DNA of 64,000 nt, taken from Hymenobacter sp. GOD-10R. GTDB taxonomy: Bacteria; Bacteroidota; Bacteroidia; Cytophagales; Hymenobacteraceae. The translations under genes and the position numbers were made by a program. This document shows, one piece after another, positions 50,245 to 57,877 of the stretch (the stretch's first letter is position 1; the number at the start of each line of letters is the position of its first letter). The stretch spans positions 3,872,501 through 3,936,500 of the forward strand of contig NZ_CP141184.1 in the NCBI RefSeq assembly GCF_035609205.1, given 5' to 3'. The notes under the pieces were generated by a model. That model saw only the letters and a list, made by a program, of their open reading frames with translations, was not told the origin of the DNA and searched no databases.

Positions 50245-50297
50245 CGAATTCAACCTAGCTTGCGGCTTGCAACCTACAGCTTGCAGCTCTTCCCGAA
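50245..50297. repeat. Stuttered short-word intergenic sequence (DUF4290-murA gap)
   Basis: AGCTTGCGGCTTGCAACC and TACAGCTTGCAGCTC are variants of one GCTTGCA(A/G)-type word, preceded by an ATTCGAATTCAACC stretch. Same style as the other gaps. Confidence 0.45.
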
Positions 50298-51602
50298 ATG
50301 GCCTGTTTTGAAGTAATTGGCGGTCAACCGCTAAAAGGAGAAATTATACCCCAGGGTGCTAAAAACGAGGCACTCCAAATCTTGTGTGCCGTACTGCTTA
50401 CGTCGGAGCCCGTTACGATTTCTAACATCCCCGATATTCGCGACGTCAATAAGCTCATCGAGCTATTGCGTGACATGGGCGTGAAGGTTGGTAAGCTATC
50501 CTCCGATACGTATCGTTTCCAGGCCGATGATGTTCACCTAAGCTACCTTGACTCGGAGCAATTTGTCACCCAAGGGAGAGCATTGCGCGGCTCGGTGATG
50601 ATCCTAGGTCCGATGCTGTCCCGCTTTGGCAAGTGCCAATTGCCGAAGCCAGGTGGTGACAAAATTGGTCGTCGTCCCCTAGACACGCACTTCGTAGGTC
50701 TGGAAAAGATGGGCGGACAACTCACGCTCGAAGGCAATGACTTTTACCGTATCTCAGCACCGAATGGCTTGAAAGGCACCTACATGCTGCTCGATGAAGC
50801 TTCGGTAACTGGTACGGCCAATATCGTTATGGCTGCCGTGCTAGCGGAGGGCACTACAACTATTTACAATGCCGCCTGCGAGCCCTACTTGCAGCAGCTC
50901 TGTAAAATGCTGGTACGCATGGGCGCCAAAATCAATGGCATCGGCTCTAATCTGCTGACCATCGAAGGCGTCGAGGAGCTCGGTGGCACTGAGCACCGCA
51001 TGCTGCCCGACATGATTGAAATCGGTTCTTTCATTGGCCTAGCTGCCATGACGGGCTCCGAAATCACCATCAAAGATTGTCAAATTCAGGAGCTCGGTCT
51101 GATTCCAGATACGTTCCGGAAGCTAGGTATTCAACTGGAATTCCGCGGCGACGATATCTACATTCCGGCACAAGATCATTACGAAATCGCGACTTATCTA
51201 GACGGTAGCATCCTGACCGTGTCAGACCATACATGGCCGGGTTTAACCCCCGATTTGCTAAGCGTAATTCTGGTGGTAGCTACGCAAGCGAAAGGCACGG
51301 TGCTGATCCACCAGAAAATGTTTGAGTCGCGCCTTTTCTTCGTAGACAAGCTGATCGATATGGGAGCACAGATTATCCTCTGCGATCCGCACCGCGCCAC
51401 AGTTATTGGCCTCGATCAGCGCACTCGTCTGCATGGTATCACCATGACGTCCCCCGATATTCGTGCGGGTGTTGCGCTGTTGATTGCGGCCCTTTCCGCT
51501 ACAGGTCGTAGCTTGATAGAAAACGTGGAGCAGATTGACCGTGGTTACCAGTACATTGATAAGCGACTGACGGCGCTAGGTGCACAGATTCGCCGCTTGT
51601 AG
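50298..51602 (+). CDS. murA: UDP-N-acetylglucosamine 1-carboxyvinyltransferase MurA, Cys-to-Asp active site
   Basis: 434 residues. Family signatures: GAKNEALQILCAVLL, LRGSVMILGPMLSRFG, and the active-site loop where E. coli has GGCTIGARPVD; here it is GGDKIGRRPLD, so the catalytic and fosfomycin-target Cys is Asp121 (codon GAC at 50658). The rest of the site (Lys22, Asn23, Arg residues) is intact. Known reaction: PEP plus UDP-GlcNAc to enolpyruvyl-UDP-GlcNAc, first step of peptidoglycan synthesis. Asp at this position is known from naturally fosfomycin-resistant MurA proteins of Mycobacterium and Chlamydia. Likely co-transcribed with DUF4290; terminator follows. Confidence 0.96.
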   Translation: MACFEVIGGQPLKGEIIPQGAKNEALQILCAVLLTSEPVTISNIPDIRDVNKLIELLRDMGVKVGKLSSDTYRFQADDVHLSYLDSEQFVTQGRALRGSVMILGPMLSRFGKCQLPKPGGDKIGRRPLDTHFVGLEKMGGQLTLEGNDFYRISAPNGLKGTYMLLDEASVTGTANIVMAAVLAEGTTTIYNAACEPYLQQLCKMLVRMGAKINGIGSNLLTIEGVEELGGTEHRMLPDMIEIGSFIGLAAMTGSEITIKDCQIQELGLIPDTFRKLGIQLEFRGDDIYIPAQDHYEIATYLDGSILTVSDHTWPGLTPDLLSVILVVATQAKGTVLIHQKMFESRLFFVDKLIDMGAQIILCDPHRATVIGLDQRTRLHGITMTSPDIRAGVALLIAALSATGRSLIENVEQIDRGYQYIDKRLTALGAQIRRL

Positions 51603-51619
51603 AAAAGTTATTTCACAAA

Positions 51620-51655
51620 AAAAGCCCCGCCTTGTACAGGCGGGGCTTTTTCTTT
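51620..51655. terminator. Terminator after murA
   Basis: A 12-bp perfect stem AAAAGCCCCGCC/GGCGGGGCTTTT with loop TTGTACA is followed by TTCTTTT. It separates the convergent murA and the small membrane protein. Confidence 0.9.
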
Positions 51656-51676
51656 TCACGGTACCTTGTTAGAAAC

Positions 51677-52012
51677 CTAGGTAGTCACCATATCCACCAC
51701 GGATGTCGTGAGCGACAGCACGATGCTGAACAGGATGGCTGCTAGAAAGCCATCAAGCTTGAAGCCAGGTAAGATTGCATCGGCTATCAATACAATAACG
51801 GCGTTAATCACCAGTAGAAAGAGCCCTAGGGTTAAAACCGTAATTGGGAAACCAAGGATCTTTAAGATTGGCTTAACGACGGCATTTAGCACAGCCAGAA
51901 CGAGCACCAGCAAGATTGCGTCGCTGAAGCCGGCAAGGTGAGCGCCAGGCAGAAAATTTCCTAGAACATAGGTAATGACGGCCGTTAGAAGGAACTTGAT
52001 GATGAAACCCAT
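51677..52012 (-). CDS. Phage-holin-IV-like small membrane protein
   Basis: 111 residues with four hydrophobic segments (FIIKFLLTAVITYVLGNFL, AILLVLVLAVLNAVVKPIL, ITVLTLGLFLLVINAVIVLI, FLAAILFSIVLSLTTSVV). Matches the DUF/phage-holin superfamily IV widespread in Bacteroidota and mycobacteria as a chromosomal protein. No phage genes are nearby; a lytic role is not implied. Function unknown. Confidence 0.85.
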   Translation of the reverse strand: MGFIIKFLLTAVITYVLGNFLPGAHLAGFSDAILLVLVLAVLNAVVKPILKILGFPITVLTLGLFLLVINAVIVLIADAILPGFKLDGFLAAILFSIVLSLTTSVVDMVTT

Positions 52013-52098
52013 GATAATGGTGCGTTAGTGAGGGAGAGAGTGTGCGCTCAAAAGAGCTGGACAACCATACGCAGAATCAGGGTTTATGTTGGTACTGG

Positions 52099-53190
52099 CT
52101 ACTTCTCTTGCTCCCGGGCTTTCAAACGGCCTTGCGATACCGCCATCCAGTTGCACAGGTGATAGAGCAAGCGGGCGCCTACAATGCCATTCCAGTCGGT
52201 ATCACCGGGCGCTACTTCGTTCAGGTCACACCCGATGATCTGCCGTCCCGAGCGTACGACCATTCGGATCAGGTATAACGCCTGCTCAAACTCTAGACCG
52301 CCTGGTACAGGCGTGCCGGTACCAGGGCAAAGCTTAGGGTCAAGGCCGTCGATATCGAAGCTGATGTACACTTTCTGGGGGAGTTGTGCGATGATCTTCT
52401 TGCACTCCTTGCGCCACGATTTACCGCCGTACATCTCTTCACGCATAAACCGATCGGTGAACATGATAACGCGGCCATTACTACGCTCTACCAGTTCAGC
52501 CTCTTGCTGGCAATAATCCCGAATACCTACCTGCACAAGCTTCTTAAGCTGTGGCAGCTGTAAGGCATTATACATGATGGATGCGTGCGAATACTCAAAC
52601 CCCTCATACGCCGGGCGCAGGTCGCAGTGAGCGTCAAATTGCAGGATGCCAAATTCTTCGTGCCGGTCAGCCAACGCGTGCAGGTATCCTAAGGGAGTAC
52701 TATGGTCGCCACCCAGTACTACCACCCCTTTTCCAGCATCGAGGTAAGCGCCCGTTTTTTGCTTGAGCCACTCTAGTAACGTTTTACCACTTGCCGTTAC
52801 GCGGCCTGGTACGTCTGTAAAGTGAGCAGCATTTGTGGCAGGCTTGCCATCCTCAAGCCAGCCAATGTAATCGGCAGCGGAGGCGCGCAATTGGTGACTT
52901 TCCTGCGTCCAGTGCTCATCCGATTCTTCCATGGCTAGCCCCAGCCGCCACGCATCCGGAATGTCCGCGTCGTAGAGGTCTACCTGCAGCGATGCTTCCC
53001 GGATAGCTTCAGGCCCCTGCGCAGTTCCTGCGCGGTACGAAACCGTCACTTCCCATGGTACAGGAACGATTACTACTTGTGCTTCTTCGACAGTGAACGG
53101 GAGACCATATACGCCCCCAGCGGCGTCGCCAAGGGCATTAGGATCGAAGTTAGCGAGTTTCTGATCTAGGCTAGAAGTAGATGCAGACAT
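52099..53190 (-). CDS. Agmatinase/ureohydrolase-family enzyme
   Basis: 363 residues. Arginase-fold Mn-ligand motifs are intact: GGDHSTPLGYLH (His), QFDAHCDLRPAYEG (Asp-x-His-x-Asp) and SFDIDGLDPKLCPGTGTPVPGG (Asp-x-Asp). Known of the family: agmatinase, formimidoylglutamase, guanidinobutyrase or arginase. The substrate is not decided; agmatine to putrescine plus urea is the usual assignment for this size. A terminator-like hairpin at 53221-53292 lies on its upstream side and serves the che operon. Confidence 0.85.
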   Translation of the reverse strand: MSASTSSLDQKLANFDPNALGDAAGGVYGLPFTVEEAQVVIVPVPWEVTVSYRAGTAQGPEAIREASLQVDLYDADIPDAWRLGLAMEESDEHWTQESHQLRASAADYIGWLEDGKPATNAAHFTDVPGRVTASGKTLLEWLKQKTGAYLDAGKGVVVLGGDHSTPLGYLHALADRHEEFGILQFDAHCDLRPAYEGFEYSHASIMYNALQLPQLKKLVQVGIRDYCQQEAELVERSNGRVIMFTDRFMREEMYGGKSWRKECKKIIAQLPQKVYISFDIDGLDPKLCPGTGTPVPGGLEFEQALYLIRMVVRSGRQIIGCDLNEVAPGDTDWNGIVGARLLYHLCNWMAVSQGRLKAREQEK

Positions 53191-53220
53191 AAGAAACCAG
53201 ATAAAAGGCGTAGATGAGAA

Positions 53221-53292
53221 AAGAAAAAACTGTCATGGGGACCTAGCTATGCGCTTGCTCAATGCAAACGGAAGCTTCAGCCCACATGACAG
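53221..53292 (-). terminator. Probable terminator of the chemosensory operon
   Basis: CTGTCATG (53230-53237) pairs with CATGACAG (53285-53292) across a ~45-base loop, followed on the minus strand by TTTTTTCTTTTC. It is 33 bases past the cheC stop. The stem is short, so support is moderate. Confidence 0.5.
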
Positions 53293-53325
53293 CGTAGAAA
53301 ATAAGCAAACGAAACGTTAGTTCCT

Positions 53326-53961
53326 TTAAGAAGGCTGAACACCTCCTAGGAAATCGTAGGTGCGAATGATTTCGAGAATTTTTTCGAAGGTCGGACGGTC
53401 GAAAAACAGCATGAGCGGCAGCTCGACAGAATTCTCCTTGTCTGAAAACTGTGTGATTACCGAGAAGATCAGCGGCTGCACCATCGGTTTGTGCAGCATT
53501 AAGTTACCTAGAGCTTCTGTTATTTCGCCTTTCGGAGCTTGAGGTGGCGCACCATAAATACGTGCTTTCAGAATGTTAGCAAGCTGCGTTACCAACGCTC
53601 CGGTGATAATGTTGCTGATTTCCAGCAGCAACGACTCCTGCATCTCGTTGATATCAGTAGACTCCGGCACATTCATGCGTAAGCAAACGCGGGAAAGCCG
53701 CTGTACATGTTGCCCGGAGAAAAACATCAGCGTCGTACCGTTGAAATCCCCTTTGATGTCGGACTGAATAACGGCATGTCCATTCTGGTAGTCTTGCACC
53801 TTATCCAGAATATTGCGAACAGGCATAATATCCAGGTTAGGTACTTCGAGCAAAACTTTTTCCTGCGCAATTATCGCAAACGAGTCAGCCGCTCGGGCCA
53901 AGCCGATGTTGAGAATTTCGCGGATAATATCCCGCTCTAGTTCCGTCATGTGCAAATCCAT
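53326..53961 (-). CDS. cheC: CheC-family CheY-phosphatase
   Basis: 211 residues from ATG 53961 (MDLHMTELERDI); a TTG three codons upstream is the alternative. Both phosphatase half-sites (ExxN) are present: REILNIGLARAADSFA near residue 18 and LLLEISNIITGALVTQL near residue 115. Known role: dephosphorylates CheY-P and is often linked to CheD or CheB systems. No CheD is seen. Last gene of the minus-strand che operon, 63 bases after cheA. Confidence 0.88.
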   Translation of the reverse strand: MDLHMTELERDIIREILNIGLARAADSFAIIAQEKVLLEVPNLDIMPVRNILDKVQDYQNGHAVIQSDIKGDFNGTTLMFFSGQHVQRLSRVCLRMNVPESTDINEMQESLLLEISNIITGALVTQLANILKARIYGAPPQAPKGEITEALGNLMLHKPMVQPLIFSVITQFSDKENSVELPLMLFFDRPTFEKILEIIRTYDFLGGVQPS

Positions 53962-54024
53962 AGCAATCAATCAGTTGGCAAGTCGCTGCAACTCGGCAGC
54001 AATTTGAATTCTGCAATACGTTTT

Positions 54025-55668
54025 TTATGGGCGCTTGGCTAGAAAAAGACGAGTAAGTGCAGGCACATCGAGCACCAAACATACTTGACCACTCCCTAGC
54101 AACGTAACTCCCCCGAACAAATCAATTGTGTCCAGCGGCTTACTCATTGGTTTGATAACAATGGCTTGCTGGCGCAGAAAGCGGTCTACGATCAGGCCTA
54201 ACTTACGATTGTTGTAGTTCACAACGATGATATCCTGACGGCCGACTATATCAGAACGCAGGACGGGCAGCAGTGGCCCATCACCATTGTGCAGAAGTCG
54301 GCGCAAGCTTACGACGGGTACACGCTCTTCCTGAAGATCAGCAAGCAGCGTTCCGCCTACGACATGTAGCTGCTCCGGCCACAGCGACACCACCGAATCA
54401 GTGTGCATAAGCGGAATAGCATAGCTGCGCTCATCCAACTCAAAAAGCAAGGCTCCTTTTACGGCAATGGAAGTAGGCAGCACAAGTGTGAAGGTGGTAC
54501 CCTGCCCCAACGTGGAATCAACGCGCAACTGCCCACCAAGCGAATCAATAGCGAGCTTCACCACATCGAGGCCCACGCCACGCCCGGAAATTTCGGTTAC
54601 TTGCTGTGCCATCGAAAAACCAGGCTCGAACAAGAAGGCCCGTACCGCCGCGTCATCGAGCGTAGCCGCTACTTCCTTACCGACCAAGCCACGCTCTACC
54701 GCTTTACGCCGTACGCTAGCGATATTGATGCCCCGCCCATCATCGGCAACGTGGATCAAGACGTCGTCACGTTCTGTTTGGGCCGACATGGTAAGCTGCC
54801 CCACGGCTGGCTTACCAGCTTTCAGACGATCGGCTGGTTGCTCGATGCCATGTCCGATGGCATTGCGCACCAAGTGCAGGAGTGAATCCGTGATAATTTG
54901 CAGGATGTTGCGGTCGATCTGAATATCCTGTCCTACTAGCGTCAGCTCTACCTCTTTTTGCTCAGCAGCGGCAACGTCGCGTACTACACGAGGAAATTTA
55001 TTGAACAGCGAACCTACGTTTACTAAACGCGCGTCCATTACGCTGTACTGCAACTCGTCGGAGATGCGGAACAAATGAGCGGCTGTTGCTTGCAGGGCTG
55101 GGCTCCCAATCTCCTGGCTCAGCGTTAAAATTCGGTCCCGATCAATAATCAGCTCTCCTACCAGGTTCAGCAGGTGATCTAGCTTTTTGATTTGGATATA
55201 GACCAAATCGGATAGTTCTAGCTTCCGGTTCGCATCGTCGTCAGCTGCCGTTTCTGTATCTGGCAGTAGTGGCTCCTCCCCTTTCACTAGCCGGTCTAAG
55301 TTGTCGAGTAGCTCTTCAACGCCAGCGACAGACTCTGTTTCCTGCCCATCACCGACTGCCCGAATCAAATTACCTAGGGTGTCTACCCCAGTAAAGAGCA
55401 CGGGTACTACGGAACCGGTAAAGGTCTTTTCCTTGCTGCGGATCAAACCGAAGATGGTTTCCATGTGGTGAGCCACTTCACCAATCTGATTGTAACCCAT
55501 AGCCCGGGCATTCGACTTCAGATTGTGCATGAGCCGGAACAGCTCGTTGAGGGCAGGTTCATCAGTCGGCGTTTTTTCCAGCTCGCTGATGTGGCGGCTC
55601 ATGGCGTCGTAGTATTCGAGCGCCTCGGCCATGAAAATTTCCCGGTATTCTTGCTCCCGTGATTTCAT
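54025..55668 (-). CDS. cheA: Chemotaxis histidine kinase CheA
   Basis: 547 residues from ATG 55668; a GTG two codons upstream also lies in frame. Domain order: Hpt (His48 in RLMHNLKSNARAMGY), a short linker, dimerisation helices (ELSDLVYIQIKKLDHLLNLVGELI), HATPase (N box HLVRNAIGHGIE, G1 DDGRGI, G2 GRGVGLDVV), and a CheW-like C-terminus. The P2 CheY/CheB-docking domain seems absent or reduced: ~130 residues separate Hpt from the dimerisation domain, so this is a short CheA. Its ATG overlaps the cheB stop (ATGA), indicating translational coupling. Confidence 0.93.
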   Translation of the reverse strand: MKSREQEYREIFMAEALEYYDAMSRHISELEKTPTDEPALNELFRLMHNLKSNARAMGYNQIGEVAHHMETIFGLIRSKEKTFTGSVVPVLFTGVDTLGNLIRAVGDGQETESVAGVEELLDNLDRLVKGEEPLLPDTETAADDDANRKLELSDLVYIQIKKLDHLLNLVGELIIDRDRILTLSQEIGSPALQATAAHLFRISDELQYSVMDARLVNVGSLFNKFPRVVRDVAAAEQKEVELTLVGQDIQIDRNILQIITDSLLHLVRNAIGHGIEQPADRLKAGKPAVGQLTMSAQTERDDVLIHVADDGRGINIASVRRKAVERGLVGKEVAATLDDAAVRAFLFEPGFSMAQQVTEISGRGVGLDVVKLAIDSLGGQLRVDSTLGQGTTFTLVLPTSIAVKGALLFELDERSYAIPLMHTDSVVSLWPEQLHVVGGTLLADLQEERVPVVSLRRLLHNGDGPLLPVLRSDIVGRQDIIVVNYNNRKLGLIVDRFLRQQAIVIKPMSKPLDTIDLFGGVTLLGSGQVCLVLDVPALTRLFLAKRP

Positions 55669-56750
55669 CGGCACACGGTCTGAGCGGCGGACACTATAGG
55701 TAAACGCTGGCTGGAGTCTGCCTTTGTTATAGTGGTATTATTGATACAAGCTGCTAGGTCACGCAACGGAAGTATTTCATTAGCCCAACCAGCTCGAATT
55801 ACTGAATTGGGCATACTGAATACTTCCGAGGAAGCTTTATCCTGCACAATCACTACGCCACCACGCTTGCGAATCGCCTGTGCGCCTAAGGTGCCATCAT
55901 GGCCTAATCCGGTCAGTATTGCTCCTAGCACCCGTAGACCAGCTACTTGCACAGCCGAACACATAAGCAGGTCAATAGACGGTTCGTCAAAGCTAGGGCT
56001 AGGTTCAGGCGTTGCAACAAGCTTCCAGATTGGCCAAGCTCCTGCATGACCAGCTTGCACCACCATATTGCATTCGCCCGGCACGACCGTAATTTTTCCA
56101 GCTTCTAGGATGCTTTCTGTTTCCGCTATTTCTACGGGCAACAACGTAGAACGTCGTAGTCGGGCTACGAAGGCAGGGGTAAAATGAGCTGGCAGGTGAA
56201 CAGCAACGACAAGTGCCCAGCTAAGCCCTATTTTTAGACCCTTGACCAATTCCTCTACTGCCCTCACTCCCCCCGTTGAGGCACCAATTACAACAATGCC
56301 ACGCGGTAAGGCAAGTGTTCTGGTATGAGCTGGCAGTGTGCGCTTGCTTGCTGGTAAGAGTGGCGGTTGTAACGCCCGAACCTTGTGCAAAACATCTTCC
56401 TGCCATCTTTCCACCGCTGCATTCTCTCCTAATGGCAACGGACCAATGGAATTGCGCACACCCCAGCGAGATGTTTGCTGCAGTATACCCTGTAACAACG
56501 GCGTGCTAGCATAGAGCAGCACCGGCACCGGGTATTGCCGCGCCAATGCTTCGAGCGCAGAAATATGGCTATCAGCCACAATCACCACGTCTGGGCGAAG
56601 GCGACGCGCTTGCATACCTAGCTCCTCCGAGTCAGAGCCGGCATTCACTACCCGTAAATCGGGCTGCTTCTGCACCAAACGGGTCAGCGTAAGTCGGACC
56701 TGAATAGGCAGATTGCCAAGTAGTATAGTAAAAGGAGTTAAGGTTTGCAC
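55665..56750 (-). CDS. cheB: CheB methylesterase with degenerate receiver
   Basis: 361 residues. C-terminal methylesterase (from residue ~150) has all three catalytic residues: Ser158 in VIGASTGGV, His185 in VVAVHLPAHF and Asp285 in LTGLGHDGT. The N-terminal ~125 residues have receiver length and topology but lack the acidic pair (ILLGNLPIQ where VDDS is expected) and the phosphoacceptor region reads DVVIVADSHIS, without a clear Asp in register. Known role: demethylation or deamidation of receptor Glu/Gln. Phosphorylation control is likely lost; inference. Four-base overlap with cheA. Confidence 0.9.
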   Translation of the reverse strand: MQTLTPFTILLGNLPIQVRLTLTRLVQKQPDLRVVNAGSDSEELGMQARRLRPDVVIVADSHISALEALARQYPVPVLLYASTPLLQGILQQTSRWGVRNSIGPLPLGENAAVERWQEDVLHKVRALQPPLLPASKRTLPAHTRTLALPRGIVVIGASTGGVRAVEELVKGLKIGLSWALVVAVHLPAHFTPAFVARLRRSTLLPVEIAETESILEAGKITVVPGECNMVVQAGHAGAWPIWKLVATPEPSPSFDEPSIDLLMCSAVQVAGLRVLGAILTGLGHDGTLGAQAIRKRGGVVIVQDKASSEVFSMPNSVIRAGWANEILPLRDLAACINNTTITKADSSQRLPIVSAAQTVCR

Positions 56751-56825
56751 GAGGTAGAAAACGCAAGATTGGCCCGTTCCAGATAGAAGGTGCTCTTCTC
56801 GCTGTGAACAAGGCCAAGATCGAAC

Positions 56826-57209
56826 CTAGGCCTCCGTTGAAGCGGGGCCTTGTAGAGCGTCCCCTACAATTTCAAGTACTTTCTCTTCGGAGAAAGGCTT
56901 GACAATGTAGGCCGTAGCACCGCTCTCAAGGGCCTCATTTACAATCACCTCTTGTCCCACGGCACTACACATAACCACTTTCACATCAGGTTGCTCTTGC
57001 CGGATGCCCTTTAGCACGTCTAGGCCTGTGTTGTCGGGCAGGATAACGTCGAGCGTAATTAAGTCAGGAGTTGTTTGCAAAGCTAGCTCCAGGGCTTGTT
57101 GGCCGTTAGCAGCTTCGCCCACTACTTCGTAGCCGGCATCCGTAAGCATGTTCTTAAGCATCGTGCGCATGTAAAAGGAATCATCCACGATGAGAATGCG
57201 GTTTTTCAT
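56826..57209 (-). CDS. cheY: CheY-type response regulator
   Basis: 127 residues, a single receiver domain. Active site complete: acidic pair Asp9-Asp10 (LIVDDSFYM), phospho-Asp54 in ITLDVILPD, Ser82 in MCSAVG and Lys104 in YIVKPF. Known role: output of CheA to a motor or another target. No flagellar genes appear in this window; gliding or type IV pili are the more likely outputs in this phylum, by inference. The gene lies 75 bases upstream of cheB on the minus strand. Confidence 0.93.
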   Translation of the reverse strand: MKNRILIVDDSFYMRTMLKNMLTDAGYEVVGEAANGQQALELALQTTPDLITLDVILPDNTGLDVLKGIRQEQPDVKVVMCSAVGQEVIVNEALESGATAYIVKPFSEEKVLEIVGDALQGPASTEA

Positions 57210-57253
57210 AAAATTAACTTAGTGAAGCAGATTTGAGGGAACGAGAAGCTGAA

Positions 57254-57796
57254 CTAGGGCTTTGTACGCACCGAGGCAGGTGAAGATTCCGATTTGGGTT
57301 GCAGCTGCATAATTTCCGAAGGAGTCAGCAGCTTGAGCATGTCCAACACCACAATAATACGGCCTTCTACCTTGGCTATTCCTTCAATATACTTGTCTTG
57401 AATGTTGATGTCTTGAATGAATTCTGGAGCTTTCTCAATGATGGAGATGGGAATCGACAACGGCTGCGGCACTTCTCGCACCACAATACCGATTGTATAA
57501 TCCTTCGCCTCAATGGCTAGCGTATAACTCACACTAGGCAGCGGCTCCCCCCCTGGACGCAAGTTGAAGCGTTCTTCCAAGTCTATGACGGCAATAATAT
57601 CGCCGCGCAAGTTGGCTATGCCTTTCACAAAAGCTGGGGTCTTTGGCATCCGCGCGATTTCTGGGGTTATCGTAACCTCCTTTACCTGCTCAATCCGAAT
57701 ACCATACTCTTCTTCGCCTAAGCGAAAGATGATCAGCTGAATGATGGGCTCCTGTTTGCTAACTTTTCTATCGCTTGTTCCTTCTAATTCAGGCAT
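57254..57796 (-). CDS. cheW: CheW coupling protein
   Basis: 180 residues from ATG 57796; a TTG two codons upstream is the alternative. The CheW fold is complete: QLIIFRLGEEEYGIRIEQVKEV, KGIANLRGDIIAVIDLEERF and GIVVREVPQPLSI. The C-terminal ~20 residues form a hydrophilic tail. Known role: bridges receptor and CheA. It follows the receptor gene by 81 bases and precedes cheY by 44 bases. Confidence 0.93.
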   Translation of the reverse strand: MPELEGTSDRKVSKQEPIIQLIIFRLGEEEYGIRIEQVKEVTITPEIARMPKTPAFVKGIANLRGDIIAVIDLEERFNLRPGGEPLPSVSYTLAIEAKDYTIGIVVREVPQPLSIPISIIEKAPEFIQDINIQDKYIEGIAKVEGRIIVVLDMLKLLTPSEIMQLQPKSESSPASVRTKP

Positions 57797-57877
57797 TACC
57801 AAAGCAATTTAGAGGAAGAAGCAATAGCTATGACGGCGCACATGCCTTGCTTCTTCCTCGTAATACAATACCAGTAC

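Noticed and set aside
51677..52012. Phage holin as evidence of a prophage
   Set aside because: No phage structural, integrase or lysis genes are nearby; this holin-like family is common as a stand-alone chromosomal gene in the phylum.
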